A stretch of 64,000 nt of DNA from Palaemon carinicauda (taxonomy: Eukaryota > Arthropoda > Malacostraca > Decapoda > Palaemonidae): assembly GCF_036898095.1 (NCBI RefSeq), contig NC_090746.1:109522825-109586824 (forward strand). Reading direction: 5' to 3'. The position numbers were made by a program, and so were the translations under genes. How positions within the stretch are numbered: position 1 is the stretch's first letter; each line of letters opens with the position of its first letter. The notes beneath the pieces are model-generated. The model was not told the origin of the DNA and ran no database searches. It worked only from the letters and a program-made list of their open reading frames with translations. Shown here one piece after another: positions 49,374 through 60,802 of the stretch.

Positions 49374-52256
49374 GTTTACAAAAATAACATCAGGATTGTA
49401 ATTCAACGACTTCAGGAATAGTTTACAGCTCTCCTGAAGTTAAATGGTAAAATGCTTATGCCATTTTTTACATTACTAGCCTACATTTCGATTCCAGTGA
49501 TTATCAAGTTACGTTAATTCTTTAATGCAACATAAAATTCCACACTTTTACAAGAAAAACAAATAGCATTTCTAAGCTGAAAAAAAAATCATAAACCTAA
49601 AAGAAAAAGTAATTTTCAAGCCTTATAGTGCAAATTCAGAGCGATCCATTACTACAGACACCTGAAGCTCAGTGAAAAGCAGACAAGATTCACAAATGCC
49701 AAGGTGCCTCCCTGTCTCGTCCCATTTAATGCACATGATTGAGTCAGGTAAAAGAGAAGAAGACGTGCAAGGCTACTGCCCTGACCATCCTTGCTACTCC
49801 TCCCAGCAAACAGTCAGATCGGACCGAAGTACGCATTCACCTTACACGTGGACACCTGAATCACTTAGCTGTGTAATAAAGTTTTCAAATGCAAACCCCT
49901 AAAAAAGCAACGCTGGAAAGCGATTTTAACCTGAAACACTTTATAAAGCTAACTATATTATTTTAGGGAATAACCTTATGAAAATGACTTTCTTTTTACC
50001 AGCATTTGGACAGTGTTATAAAACATTTGATTCTAATTGAATATTTACCTACATTTGAGGTAGATTGAGTTTTAATGCAAAGTTGATATAACTCCTAATA
50101 AGGAAGCATGTCTACAACCAATATCCCAAAATATACAATACTCCTAGAAAAATGAGTATGTCTTATACACCTATAAGAGTTAAATTGTTAACCTGGCTAG
50201 ACACTATTCCTACGTTTAATATACTATCTTAGCTTATAATCCCTCACTAAAATATACTATCCTCAGCTTATAAGTCCTTAATAAACTTTAATCGTCTTAC
50301 AATTATTTATAATACACTTCTCACCTTATAATCTCTTATTATACTATCCTCTGTTCATAATCTCTTACTATACAGTACTACCCCGAGCATATATTCCCTA
50401 AGGTATCTTCAGCCAATAATAATAGATAATTCTTTATTATTCATTAAGCATTTTACGCAGGGCCTGTGTAACTGATATATCACTACCAGTTACAGTGAAA
50501 ATAGTTATGATCATGACATTTTTAGTAATTAAAATAATTGGATACTTTCTGGTCCTTAATAGATTTTATATTAATCCAACCTGAAATTAAGTAAAACGCC
50601 CTTTTCTTTTTAAGTTGCCAGAATGAGCTCGGACACAAATGACAGAATTACGAATAGTACGATATATATTTTTTTTTTTTTTTTTACTGAAAACAGAGGC
50701 AAGATGAAGATATTAAATAAAAGATATGATTTTATTATTGTTTGAGGCACGAACGTCTCAGATCTCAGAAATACCTTGTAGTAAATAAAATCAAATATAT
50801 TCTTAGATTGCTAATTAGTGAATTTTATATAATTCTATTTAATTCGTTTAAAAATGATAAATTCATTACGTGTTTTAATTCAGAATAATGAAAAACTAGA
50901 ATAATTTTCGTAATAGAGAAATACAGGACCAAGAATTATTACTTCTATACAAGTTAATTATTGTTACGAAAATATAAACACTTAAAGATCGCTGCATCAA
51001 ATTTAAATTTCACAACAAAAAGATAGATTATAATCGTCTATCATTAATTTCTCGGTGACTTTATGAAGACTGAAATAATCTCCTTAGATACTTCAACAAA
51101 TCGTATGTTACTTCAAAACTGTAAAATCGAGAAAATAACTTGATCATTAAAGAATTTTTCTATATAAATCCATATAAATATTTTTTTAAGTTAATGACAC
51201 AATTATTTCAGGAAATATATCATAATCAGGCATATAATAAAACATTTTTTTACTCTAATACATTTCTAAGATTATAACGCGCTATTTCAAAATATAAAAT
51301 AGCCATTTTTTATATACTCTGCTTAACGAAGCTGATGATTCTACTCTTGGATTTTTTTTTTTTTTTTTTTTTTTTAGGAAACGTGAGTTTGAAGCTGTCA
51401 ATTGGCTGACTGACTGGCTGTTGTAGGCTACTTCCCAAAATGATAGAGGACATTTTCACCTAGATCATGAAATTTCTTCAGAAGCTAAGCTACGTAAATT
51501 ACAATGTAAAATCCAACATAATTCTAAATGAAAAACTTTTAATCCTAATTTGTACCCATCTACATAAAAATTATACCTGAATTCCTTTCAGTATGACTTT
51601 TTGGAGAAACACTGAAAAAACTGATTTCCTTTGTCCACCTCGAAACATGACCCATTGAAGGGAAATAGGCAAAAGAACGACCTAACTTCTCCACAAGAAT
51701 CCCACATCAGTCACTCAATACTATCACAACAATCTCTCATTCCTTGCAGTGAAATTCATAATACTTCCATAGCACAATGTCACCAACGTTCAATATTTGC
51801 AAATTCTCATCACAATTAAATCAAACACTGATAAAGGATACAAATTTTCTGGGTTTTAATCGTTTTTTCTATACCGATGTGCAATGAACAGCCATCTTAG
51901 AGAGCAAAAGTGACTTTAAAAACAGTTGATCTCGTTATCAGTTATAAAAAAACAAATGTTATCCGAAGGACAATCCTGTGATTTACGTTTTTTAAGGACG
52001 TTGAATTGAAATTAGAAATTTAGCCCAGCTCTTGGCCCTGTGAGGCCATTCAACACCCAGGTGTAACGAGGGATAAACCATACAGGTACACTTTGAAGTA
52101 AAAGTTATTAGAGCTTTGACGGGAAGATGGAAGGATGAAGGCAGGAAAGGAGGACGTAAAGTTGAAGGGTATAAACATATCGTAGCTACAGGACCGTTGA
52201 ATAACGCCTACAGAGAATCCTTAGAGGTGCGCTGATGGCACTATCCTCATTCAGGT

Positions 52257-52260
<4 letters not shown>

Positions 52261-52338
<78 letters not shown>
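52261..52338. repeat. (GA)n microsatellite
   Basis: About 78 bp of perfect GA. Confidence 0.98.
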
Positions 52339-52340
<2 letters not shown>

Positions 52341-54717
52341 ACCCTATTTCACTTAGTCGTGGAACAAAAGTAACATTAGAGTAGCTACGTTGTGCAATAT
52401 TCAATTTCCCATACTTTTTTTTTCATTACTTTGCAACTCCATCAATCATTTTTAATCTACTGTAATCTTGTAATTCTCAATTTTATATTAAAACTATTCT
52501 AGCTCGAGTGAGGTCTCATGATCCTTTTAGGGCAAATCACAAAAATCAATGGTATCCTAGAAGGGTGTGGGCACAGTAATAATTATTTACAAGGTCAGCA
52601 GTGAGTACCTTGTTTTTGGCAAGATTAAAACCTAAAGCGATATCGAAACTCACAACCTCTGCTGATATTGTACTCTATAAACTATACCCTCTTTTCAATA
52701 TGACAATTTGTAAATTTCTTCTTACAAATAACAAGAAAGGCTTTTTATTTTGATAATGAACCATGTTCTGAGTGTGAAGCATTTTAATCATTACAGTTCT
52801 AATCAAATTTCAAGCTAATTTTAAATAGGATAAGTTGATACCGGTTATCTAATGAATTAAAAGAAAAACTGGCCAAAAGGCTACGTAATCTAACAAACAA
52901 ACAAAAGCTAAAATAGCTATACAAAAAAAAAAAAAAGGCGGGTATGAACCTACCCACGATCCAGTGTATAATCTTAATAATCTTACAATTTCTGTACATT
53001 GTCAAGATATCTATTATCTAACCATAAACATAGATAAGGGATTGAAAAAGAGAATTAACCTGATTCTGAGTTAACTATATTTAGGGACTTAGTGAACTTT
53101 TGAATATGATATTCCAATTATTGTTCATTTCGCATATGTAAAATATCTAATATGTCTCTTACAATGATATTAATTTTCCTTAAGGAAGAATATTGTTTGA
53201 AGACAGAACTATTGCTGCACATCAGTATTGCATTAACCTCCTCCCAAAAAACCTACCCAGATGTCAACGCATGTTTAAAACACATGATACCATGATAAAT
53301 AATCAATGCAATTTTATAGAAATGGAATTTTCGTACCTAGACCAATATAAAACAATAAAAAATCTTTGCCATAAATCCAGGAAACTCTCCACTTAAAACA
53401 CACAAACCTGACGAGATTCTTTATAAACCTATTCTTCATACCAAATCAATTTTCGCACCTTTCAAACAACGCAAACACACACACACACATACATCTGGAC
53501 AGCCTTCCCGTAAACGATAACATATTCAAAAACTTATTACACAATTCTTCTAAAAATGATTAAAGTGTTATTTATCCCTTCTTTATGTCAAGGGCACAAA
53601 CGACACGAGACAAGAAACAAAATGGAATTTATGAGCCGAGCTGTGCACCTTTTCAGAGAGCCCAGCTATCTCGCCATAATAAAAAGTTCTGAAATGCAAG
53701 ACTTGAAAATGACCCTCATACCAAATTACTTGAAACACTTACGTTATGTACACGTATCATTAACCTTTAAAATTCTAATTGTACTTAAACTTGGAGATTT
53801 TATGAAAAAAATAGAAATAACAGCATCAATTACACATTAACTTCAAAAAGAGCATAAACATGTCTGGAGTACATTGAATCACAATCCTTTTACATTAGAT
53901 AGAATTTACACTACTTACATTACACAGTTCATAACAAATTTGATGATTTTGTCATTGACACAAGTGCATAAAACATTACTAGAAATGAAAATGATAGTAC
54001 CAAAACCTGCACATTTGACATTATAACCTTCTACAATACAAAGTTTTTAAACATATTGAAATATTTGACTTAAAAAGAACTTTTATACTTGATTTTGAAA
54101 TTTGATAAACCGTTACAAACTTAGGAGAATTTGAGGCTTTTGGGCAAGTTAATAATGGCATAACATTACCATATTTTTTCATGACTTTAGCTGTCAGGAT
54201 AAAACCCGCAGTGACATGACAGCTCGATCAATAAGCAGACTAAAATCCAACATGTTTACCAAGACAGGCTGTCGGCCTTTGACAAGTACAATATATTCAA
54301 GCAAACACATTGATCTGCAGTTCTCAAGACACCAGTAAGAATGAACAAACTCTGTACGTGGGGAATACAATAACAGTCTAAAAGAACAAGTGATTATTCT
54401 AGTTAAGATCAGGATCTACCTCATGAACCCTTCAGCCCTTTTTATGGTGAGGAATAAATGGCAAATGCTGATGCTCAAAGAGGAGGGGGGCAATGGGAGA
54501 CTCATCAGCCATATGAGGCGAGAATCTTTGTTTTTTTTTTTTATAACATTTCCAAATTTGGGATAAGGAAGGATCAAGGAATGGGGAGTGGGAGATCTGA
54601 AATTGGAGGAGATCATCAGAAAATTTCTTCATTATTCGACCTTACTGGAAAATGTATGAAAAATCTCCCTTTACTTTTAACAATTAGCATATTACTCATC
54701 AAGGTATGTTCATGTAG

Positions 54718-54724
<7 letters not shown>

Positions 54725-54791
<67 letters not shown>
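54725..54791. repeat. (GA)n microsatellite
   Basis: About 67 bp of GA following CACACA; Arg-Glu frames through it are artefacts. Confidence 0.97.
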
Positions 54792-54797
<6 letters not shown>

Positions 54798-55544
54798 ACT
54801 AGATTACCTAAAGTACCTGGAAATTAAAGGAGCTTCTTTCGATTGGAGTGGCCATTAAATTCATCCAGTTAAAATCCCATCTGTTTTATACCTAATCTAC
54901 ACAACCAAAATGATTCCTAAGTCTTCTCCCTCCCTTTAGTTAAACAGAAACACTTTACACTGAGATTTTCTAAGCCCAAGAAATTAGATTGTTCATCTTA
55001 CTATGCACTTCACTGCATTAGTTTTTCAGTAATGAGGTTTTTGCTGAGGTCGCCTCTTAAATATCCAAATTAAAGAAAGATCCTTTCTAATATCAATCAA
55101 CGGTCACACCATAACCAATCCTTTCAGGAGTTAGCCTACCATAGCTTATTTCTATTTATCAAAATATTACGAACACTTTATCAAAAATACTTGTTTCCAT
55201 CAAATCCATAACAGTGACCTGAACTTACAACTTTCATTATCAACAATCTTTACTTACAAATATCAAATTTATTTCTCTAATAATTAAAGGTTTTATATTC
55301 CATACATCCAATAACTAATATACCGTAGCTTATTCTTTCATTAGCCAACATTCTTTTACACTACCAATCATCCTTAGGATTGGATTAAGTTTAAGAATTT
55401 AAGCTATAAAACTCAGCGTTGGGGGCAGTGGGGCCAAAATGCTACTGGGGGATACCCTTGCAGTTACACTTTAGTAAGAGATTAGCGACTGAATAGAAAA
55501 GTTGAAAAAATGGAAGTGGAAAGGTAGTTAAGTAGGATATCAAG

Positions 55545-56560
55545 CAAGTGCAGTTAGGGTCAGAAGGAACGTGAGAGTGCAGCTAGAGTCATAGGGAATG
55601 TACATGTGTAGTTAGGGTCAGAAGGAACATGAAAGTACAACTAGGGTCATAGGGAATGTTAAAGTGCAGTTAGGATCAGAAGGAATGTGAAAGTGCAACT
55701 AGGTCATAGGGAATGTGCAAATACAGTTAGGGTCAGAAGGAACGTGAAAGTGCAACTGGGGTCATAGGGAATGTGCAAGTGCAGTTAGAGATAGAAGGAA
55801 CGTGCACATGAAGATAAAGTCAAAAGGAATGTGCAAGTAGGATCAGAAGAACTATAAGGTGTCGGTAGGGTCAGAAGGGACTTTGAAGTGCAGGTAGGGT
55901 CAGAAGGGACCTGCAAGTGCAGGTAGGGTCAGTAGGAGCATGCAAGTACAACTAGGGTCAGTAGGAGCATGCAAGTACAACTAGGGTCAGAAGGAATGTG
56001 TAAGTGGAATTAGGGTCAGAAGGGACCTGCAAGTGGAACTATGGTCAGAAGGGACCAGGAAGTGCAGGTAGGGTCAGAGGGAATGTACAAGAGCAGGTAG
56101 GGTCAGAAGGAACGTGTAAGTGCAAATAGGGTCAGAAGGAATGTTCAAGTGCAAATAGGGTCAGAAGGAACGTTCAAGTACAAATAGGGTCAGAAGGAAC
56201 GTACAAGAGCAGGTAGGGTCAGATGGAACGTAAAAGAGCAGGTAGGGTCAGAATGAACGTACAAGAGCAGGTAGGGTCAGAAGGAACGTACAAGAGCAGG
56301 TAGGGTCAGAAGGAACGTACAAGAGCAAGTAGGGTCAGAAGGAACGTACAAGAGCAAGTAGGGTCAGAAGGAACGTGTAAGTGCAAATAGGGTCAGAAGG
56401 AACTTGTAAGTACAAACAGGGTCAGAAGGAACGTACAAGAGCAAGTAGGGTCAGAAGGAACGTGTAAGTGCAAATAGGGTCAGAAGGAACTTGTAAGTAC
56501 AAGCAGGGTCAGAAGGAACGTACGATTGCAGGTAGGGTCACAAGGAACGTTGCAAAGATC
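55545..56560. repeat. 29-bp minisatellite array
   Basis: About 35 imperfect copies of a 29-bp unit of the form GGGTCAGAAGGAACGT + ACAAGAGCAGGTA. Two subtypes are visible: the left part alternates GTCAGAAGGAAC with GTCATAGGGAAT, while the right part (from about 56160) is homogeneous. It ends about 30-60 bp before the LINE leader. There are no CRISPR-like unique spacers. Confidence 0.95.
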
Positions 56561-57278
56561 TTTAACCAATGCCTACAATATTCCGTCAGAGGTAGGTTGG
56601 CCAGGGCACCAGCCGCCCGTTGAGATACTACCACTAGAGAGGTATTGGATCCTTTGACTGGCCAGACAGTATTGCATTGGACCCCTCTCTCTAGTCACGG
56701 CTTATTTTTTCTTTGCCTACACTTACACGGAATAGTCTGGCCTATTCTTTACATATTCTCGTCTTTCCTCATACATCTGACAACAATGAGATACTTAACA
56801 CTTCTTCACCAAGGGGTTAATTTACTGCACTGCAATTTGTTCAGTGTACTTTCCTCTTGGTAAGGGTATAAGAGACTCTTTAGCTATGGTAAGCAGCTCT
56901 TCTAGGAGAAGGACACTCCAAAATTAAACCATTGTCCTCTAGTCTTGGGTAGTGCCATAGCCTCTGTACCATGGTCTTCCACTGTCTTGGGTTAGAGTTC
57001 TCTTGCTTGAGGGTACACTCGGGCACACTATTCTATCTTATTTTTTTTTCTTCCTCTTGTTTTTTTGAAATGGTGTGTTGGGCAGGCTTAATAGAAGGGC
57101 CATGGATGCCTGGTGGTTTATCAAGAGGTTGTCTTTTCCTTTTTCTGATTTTTTCTTCTCAAAACCATCCTTACTGTCCTCCCTTCAGTTGAAGTGGCTA
57201 TCCTGGAGGGTATTTAGCCTTGCATGGTGTATCGGCTCCTCCATGTTGACCAGTTTTTCCGACTTTTTACTATAGTCT

Positions 57279-60227
57279 ATGGATATCATCAATCACTTTT
57301 ATTATTATTCTGTACATATTGTTTTTGTTTTAATTCTTGTTAATCTAGTTTTTAAGTATGATGTCTCTTTTTTATTTCTATTAATTCTTATGCTGTCTGG
57401 AGACATTGAGCAAAATCCGGGACCAGTACGTCCTAGATTTCGTCAATGTCGTCTTCTGTATTGCAATATTCGTGGTCTTCATGCAAATATCCGAGACCTT
57501 ACAGTTGCGTCCAGACAGTATGATATTCTTTTGTGCTCAGAAACTTTGATTTCTAATATGAGGCACTCATCTGAGCTCCTTATAACTGGTTTTAAGAAGC
57601 CAATAATGCTGAAACGTGATTCCATTCCTAGGGCCAGGGGAATGGCGGTGTATATTAGGACCGAGTACCCTGCTTCTCATAAGTCCTGCTATCAATGTGG
57701 ATGTCATGAGATTCAGGTAATAAAAGTTTGTGGCAGGCATAACAACTTTTATTTGTGTTCAATCTACCGGAATCCAGACATGGATGATTCTATCTTTGAT
57801 TGTCTTCTTACCATTATGGCTAAGATACAAGAAGATGATAGAAAGGCTTCGTTTGTCTTTGTTGGTGATTTTAATGCTCACCATAGGGAGTGGTTGAGTT
57901 CTATCTCTCCTACCGATCGCCATGGCTTAAGAGCTTTAGACTTTGCCTCAGAATCAGGCTGTGAGCAAATCATAAATGAAGCTACTCACAGGTCTGGTAA
58001 TTGCTTGGACCTCGTATACACTGACTCCCCTGGCGTTATAACTAGTAAGGTTGGTTCTCCAGTCGGGACTTCTGATCATGCCTTGATTTCATTATTAGTG
58101 AAGACTGAGCAGCCTGTCCCTGATATATCATATTCTTGTAAAATTTATATGAAATCCCAAGCAGACTGGAATGGGATTTTGCATGATCTTTTGTGCTTGA
58201 ATTGGTCACAATTATATAATAGTGTAGATCCTGTTGTCCCTTTGAATGAGAATCTAGTCAACATAATTGATAGGCGTATCCCTTCTCGTGTGCTAAGGTA
58301 CCGAATGAAGGACAAACCGTGGTTCAATGATGATTGTAGACGTGCTTATTTGGAGAAGCAGGAGGCCTATCACCTTTGGAAAGGTAACAGATCAGATTTG
58401 ACCTGGAACAACTATACTCAGCTTCGAGCTTTTGCTCAGAGAGTTTATGCCTCAACTGAAAAGGAGTACAATTTAATCATAAAAGAAACCCTCTCTGGTA
58501 CAACTCAGGAACATAAATGGTGGTCTACCCTTAAATCTGCACTCTTTGGTGTAGATGCAACAGTTCCTCCTTTACTTAAACCAGATGGCTCAGTCACTCA
58601 CTGTCCAAAGGAAAAGGCAACCCTTTTGGCTGATGTTTTTGACAGTAAACAGAGTAATGAAAAACTTGAACTTCCTCATTCCTGTTTTCCTGAGGCTAAA
58701 CTAACTAGTTTAGCTTTTCGATCTCGTGAGATTAAAGCTCTGTTGATGGACCTTGATGCTTATGGAGGTGTAGACCCTAATGGTATTTTTCCTTTGTTTT
58801 TTATAAAGACAGCAGATTTCTTAGCTCCAAAGTTATCTGTTATTTTACGCAAGTTAGCAAGAAGAGGAGCTTTTAGCACTTGTTGGAGAATTGGTAATGT
58901 TACTCCTCTATGTAAATGTGTTTGTGGTAGCTCAAGTCCCACTGATTACCGCCCAATTTCCATAACTCCCATATTATCTAAAGTTTTTGAACGTCTTCTG
59001 GCAAAACGTCTTAATAGGTTTGCTGAAGGTAATCATCTATTCCCTAGTTTGCAATTTGGTTTTCGGAAAGGCCTTGGAGCATGTGATGCCCTTCTTACAA
59101 TCTCCAATGCAGTACAGAAATCCCTTGATTGTGGTCGGGAAGTTCGTATGATTGGCCTTGATTTTAGTGCTGCCTTTGACCGTGTTAATCATGAGGCCCT
59201 TGTTTTCAAACTGAAACAGTTGGGAGTGGGTGGGTCGTTTCTTAGCATTATTATTGATTTTTTAAGTAGTAGATCTCAAAGAGTTGTTGTTGATGGGCAC
59301 CATAGTGATTATAGGAATGTGATATCCGGTGTTCCACAGGGTAGTGTTCTTGGCCCATTACTTTTCATACTATATACACATGACATGTGGTTTGGCCTAG
59401 AAAATAAGCTTGTTGCATATGCAGATGATGCTACTCTCTTTGCATCAATTCCATCCCCTGAATGTAGATCTGGGGTTGGTGAATCCCTTAATAGAGATTT
59501 AGCTAAAATTAGTGCATGGTGCAAATTATGGGGTATGAAGTTGAATCCTAACAAAACTCAAAGTATGATTGTAAGTAGGTCAAGGACGGTGGCTCCTCAA
59601 CATCCGGATCTCAGTATTGATAATGTTTCTTTAAATTTGTATGACTCTTTCAAAATTTTAGGCGTGATTCTTGACAGCAAATTTACTTTTGAGAAACATA
59701 TAAGGTCTGTGTCTTCTTCAATTGCACAAAAAATTGGCTTATTGAGAAAGTCTTTTAAGATATTCGGTGATCAATCTATTCTGAAGAAGTGTTTTAATTC
59801 TTTTATTCTACCTTGTTTTGAGTATTGTTCTCCTGTCTGGTCTTCAACTGCTGATTCTCATCTTAATTTGTTGGACAGAAACTTACGGTCTATTAAATTT
59901 CTTATTCCTGATCTAGATATTAATCTCTGGCACCGTCGATCAATTAGTTCATTATGCATGTTGCATAAGATTTTTCATAACTCTGACCATCCTTTACATT
60001 CAGATCTCCCTGGACAATTCTATCCTGTTCGTAATACTAGGCAGGCAGTTAATTCTAATAGCCAGGCCTTCTCCATCATAAGACTCAATACTACGCAGTA
60101 CTCTAGAAGTTTTATTCCAGCTGTTACCAAGTTGTGGAATGATCTTCCTAATCGGGTTGTTGAATCAGTAGAACTTCAAAAGTTCAAAGTTGGAGCAAAT
60201 GCTTTTTTGTTGACCAGACGGACATGA
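57279..60227 (+). CDS. LINE endonuclease-reverse transcriptase polyprotein with N-terminal 2A motif
   Basis: An intact 982-residue frame. The start ATG directly follows an in-frame TAG (57273). Residues 1-39 are strongly hydrophobic (two Val/Leu/Phe/Ile stretches), and residues 42-49 are DIEQNPGP, the 2A ribosome-skipping consensus D-x-E-x-N-P-G-P, predicting release of a 48-residue leader peptide between G48 and P49. The APE-type endonuclease follows (about 57-290): N63, E88 in SET, GDFNAHH (196-202), SDH (265-267). RT (about 500-780): DYRPISITPILSKVFERLLA, LDFSAAFDRVNH (first catalytic Asp, D628), SGVPQGSVLGPLLF, and YADD at 714-717. The C-terminal domain ends with the CR1/L2-like LWNDLPNRVVES...FK. 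There is no RNase H or separate ORF1. It nicks target DNA and copies its RNA there. The clade is judged by eye. Confidence 0.95.
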   Translation: MDIINHFYYYSVHIVFVLILVNLVFKYDVSFLFLLILMLSGDIEQNPGPVRPRFRQCRLLYCNIRGLHANIRDLTVASRQYDILLCSETLISNMRHSSELLITGFKKPIMLKRDSIPRARGMAVYIRTEYPASHKSCYQCGCHEIQVIKVCGRHNNFYLCSIYRNPDMDDSIFDCLLTIMAKIQEDDRKASFVFVGDFNAHHREWLSSISPTDRHGLRALDFASESGCEQIINEATHRSGNCLDLVYTDSPGVITSKVGSPVGTSDHALISLLVKTEQPVPDISYSCKIYMKSQADWNGILHDLLCLNWSQLYNSVDPVVPLNENLVNIIDRRIPSRVLRYRMKDKPWFNDDCRRAYLEKQEAYHLWKGNRSDLTWNNYTQLRAFAQRVYASTEKEYNLIIKETLSGTTQEHKWWSTLKSALFGVDATVPPLLKPDGSVTHCPKEKATLLADVFDSKQSNEKLELPHSCFPEAKLTSLAFRSREIKALLMDLDAYGGVDPNGIFPLFFIKTADFLAPKLSVILRKLARRGAFSTCWRIGNVTPLCKCVCGSSSPTDYRPISITPILSKVFERLLAKRLNRFAEGNHLFPSLQFGFRKGLGACDALLTISNAVQKSLDCGREVRMIGLDFSAAFDRVNHEALVFKLKQLGVGGSFLSIIIDFLSSRSQRVVVDGHHSDYRNVISGVPQGSVLGPLLFILYTHDMWFGLENKLVAYADDATLFASIPSPECRSGVGESLNRDLAKISAWCKLWGMKLNPNKTQSMIVSRSRTVAPQHPDLSIDNVSLNLYDSFKILGVILDSKFTFEKHIRSVSSSIAQKIGLLRKSFKIFGDQSILKKCFNSFILPCFEYCSPVWSSTADSHLNLLDRNLRSIKFLIPDLDINLWHRRSISSLCMLHKIFHNSDHPLHSDLPGQFYPVRNTRQAVNSNSQAFSIIRLNTTQYSRSFIPAVTKLWNDLPNRVVESVELQKFKVGANAFLLTRRT
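57390..57425 (+). other. 2A ribosome-skipping sequence
   Basis: Codons encode LSGDIEQNPGP, with the Gly-Pro junction at 57420-57425. The upstream residues are hydrophobic (FLFLLILM), as in active 2A elements whose preceding helix stalls the ribosome. All key residues (D, E, N, P, G, P) are present. Whether skipping actually occurs is inferred. Confidence 0.85.
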
Positions 60228-60446
60228 GTCTTTTTATAGTTTATATATGACATTTTTGTTGTTGACGTTGTTAATAGTTTATATATGATATATCTCTTTT
60301 GACATTACTTTTTTTAGAATGATTTATTGTTAATTTGTTCTCTTCAGTTATTTATTTCCTTATTTCCTTTCCTCACTGGGCTATTTTTCCCTATTGGAGC
60401 CCCTGGGCTTATAGCATCTTGCTTTTCCAATTAGGGTTGTAGCTTG

Positions 60447-60477
<31 letters not shown>

Positions 60478-60478
60478 G
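60228..60478 (+). other. LINE 3' UTR and (TAA)n tail
   Basis: It includes the conserved 3' segment GGAGCCCCTGGGCTTATAGC...TTAGGGTTGTAGCTTG, shared with 35795-35880 and probably the RT's template-recognition region, then about nine TAA units. Confidence 0.85.
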
Positions 60479-60718
60479 TATATCGCCTCTATGGAGATGG
60501 AATATTTGATTTCATATCCAACCTTTCAGCAACTTGAACCCTATGACCTTTAGTCTCCCCAATTGATGTTTGATAATCTTTTTGTTCAATGGAAGTTCAT
60601 TGATCTACATTTCATTACTTTCTATACCATTTAATTTATTAAGTTTAATTACCTAGCCTCTCCAGTACTTTTCACTTCTTCAAGTCCCTCAATTACTCGC
60701 AAAAGCAACGTAAGATGG

Positions 60719-60802
<84 letters not shown>

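Larger units (their letters stand above)
49374..55540. other. AT-rich DNA with microsatellites, no supportable gene
   Basis: Long AT-rich region with poly-T/A runs (for example 51352-51375) and two GA arrays. Frames up to about 115 codons exist (for example 49672-49902 and 53556-53840) but show no family motif, no splice context and biased composition. Confidence 0.5.
56590..60478 (+). mobile_element. CR1/L2-group non-LTR retrotransposon, apparently full length
   Basis: A leader of about 690 bp, one 982-codon frame, a 3' UTR of about 225 bp and a (TAA)n tail (60452-60478). Fragments of the leader recur at 2345-2515 and 33347-33815, and of the 3' end at 35795-35880, so the family is multicopy. 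The 5' boundary is estimated from where similarity to the 33-kb copy begins (about 56617) and could be somewhat further left. The intact frame suggests recent activity. Confidence 0.88.

Noticed and set aside
49672..49902. 76-codon plus-strand frame as a possible small gene
   Set aside because: No homology recognised, no splice or promoter context, and frames of this length are expected by chance in 64 kb.
53556..53840. 94-codon frame as a coding gene
   Set aside because: Low-complexity AT-rich composition and no recognisable domain.
55545..56560. CRISPR-like regular repeats
   Set aside because: There are no unique spacers between units and the sequence is eukaryotic; it is a simple 29-bp minisatellite.
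57390..57425. Viral integration as the origin of the 2A motif
   Set aside because: The motif is in frame with an APE endonuclease and LINE-type RT, and no capsid or viral helicase or protease is present. It is a LINE feature.
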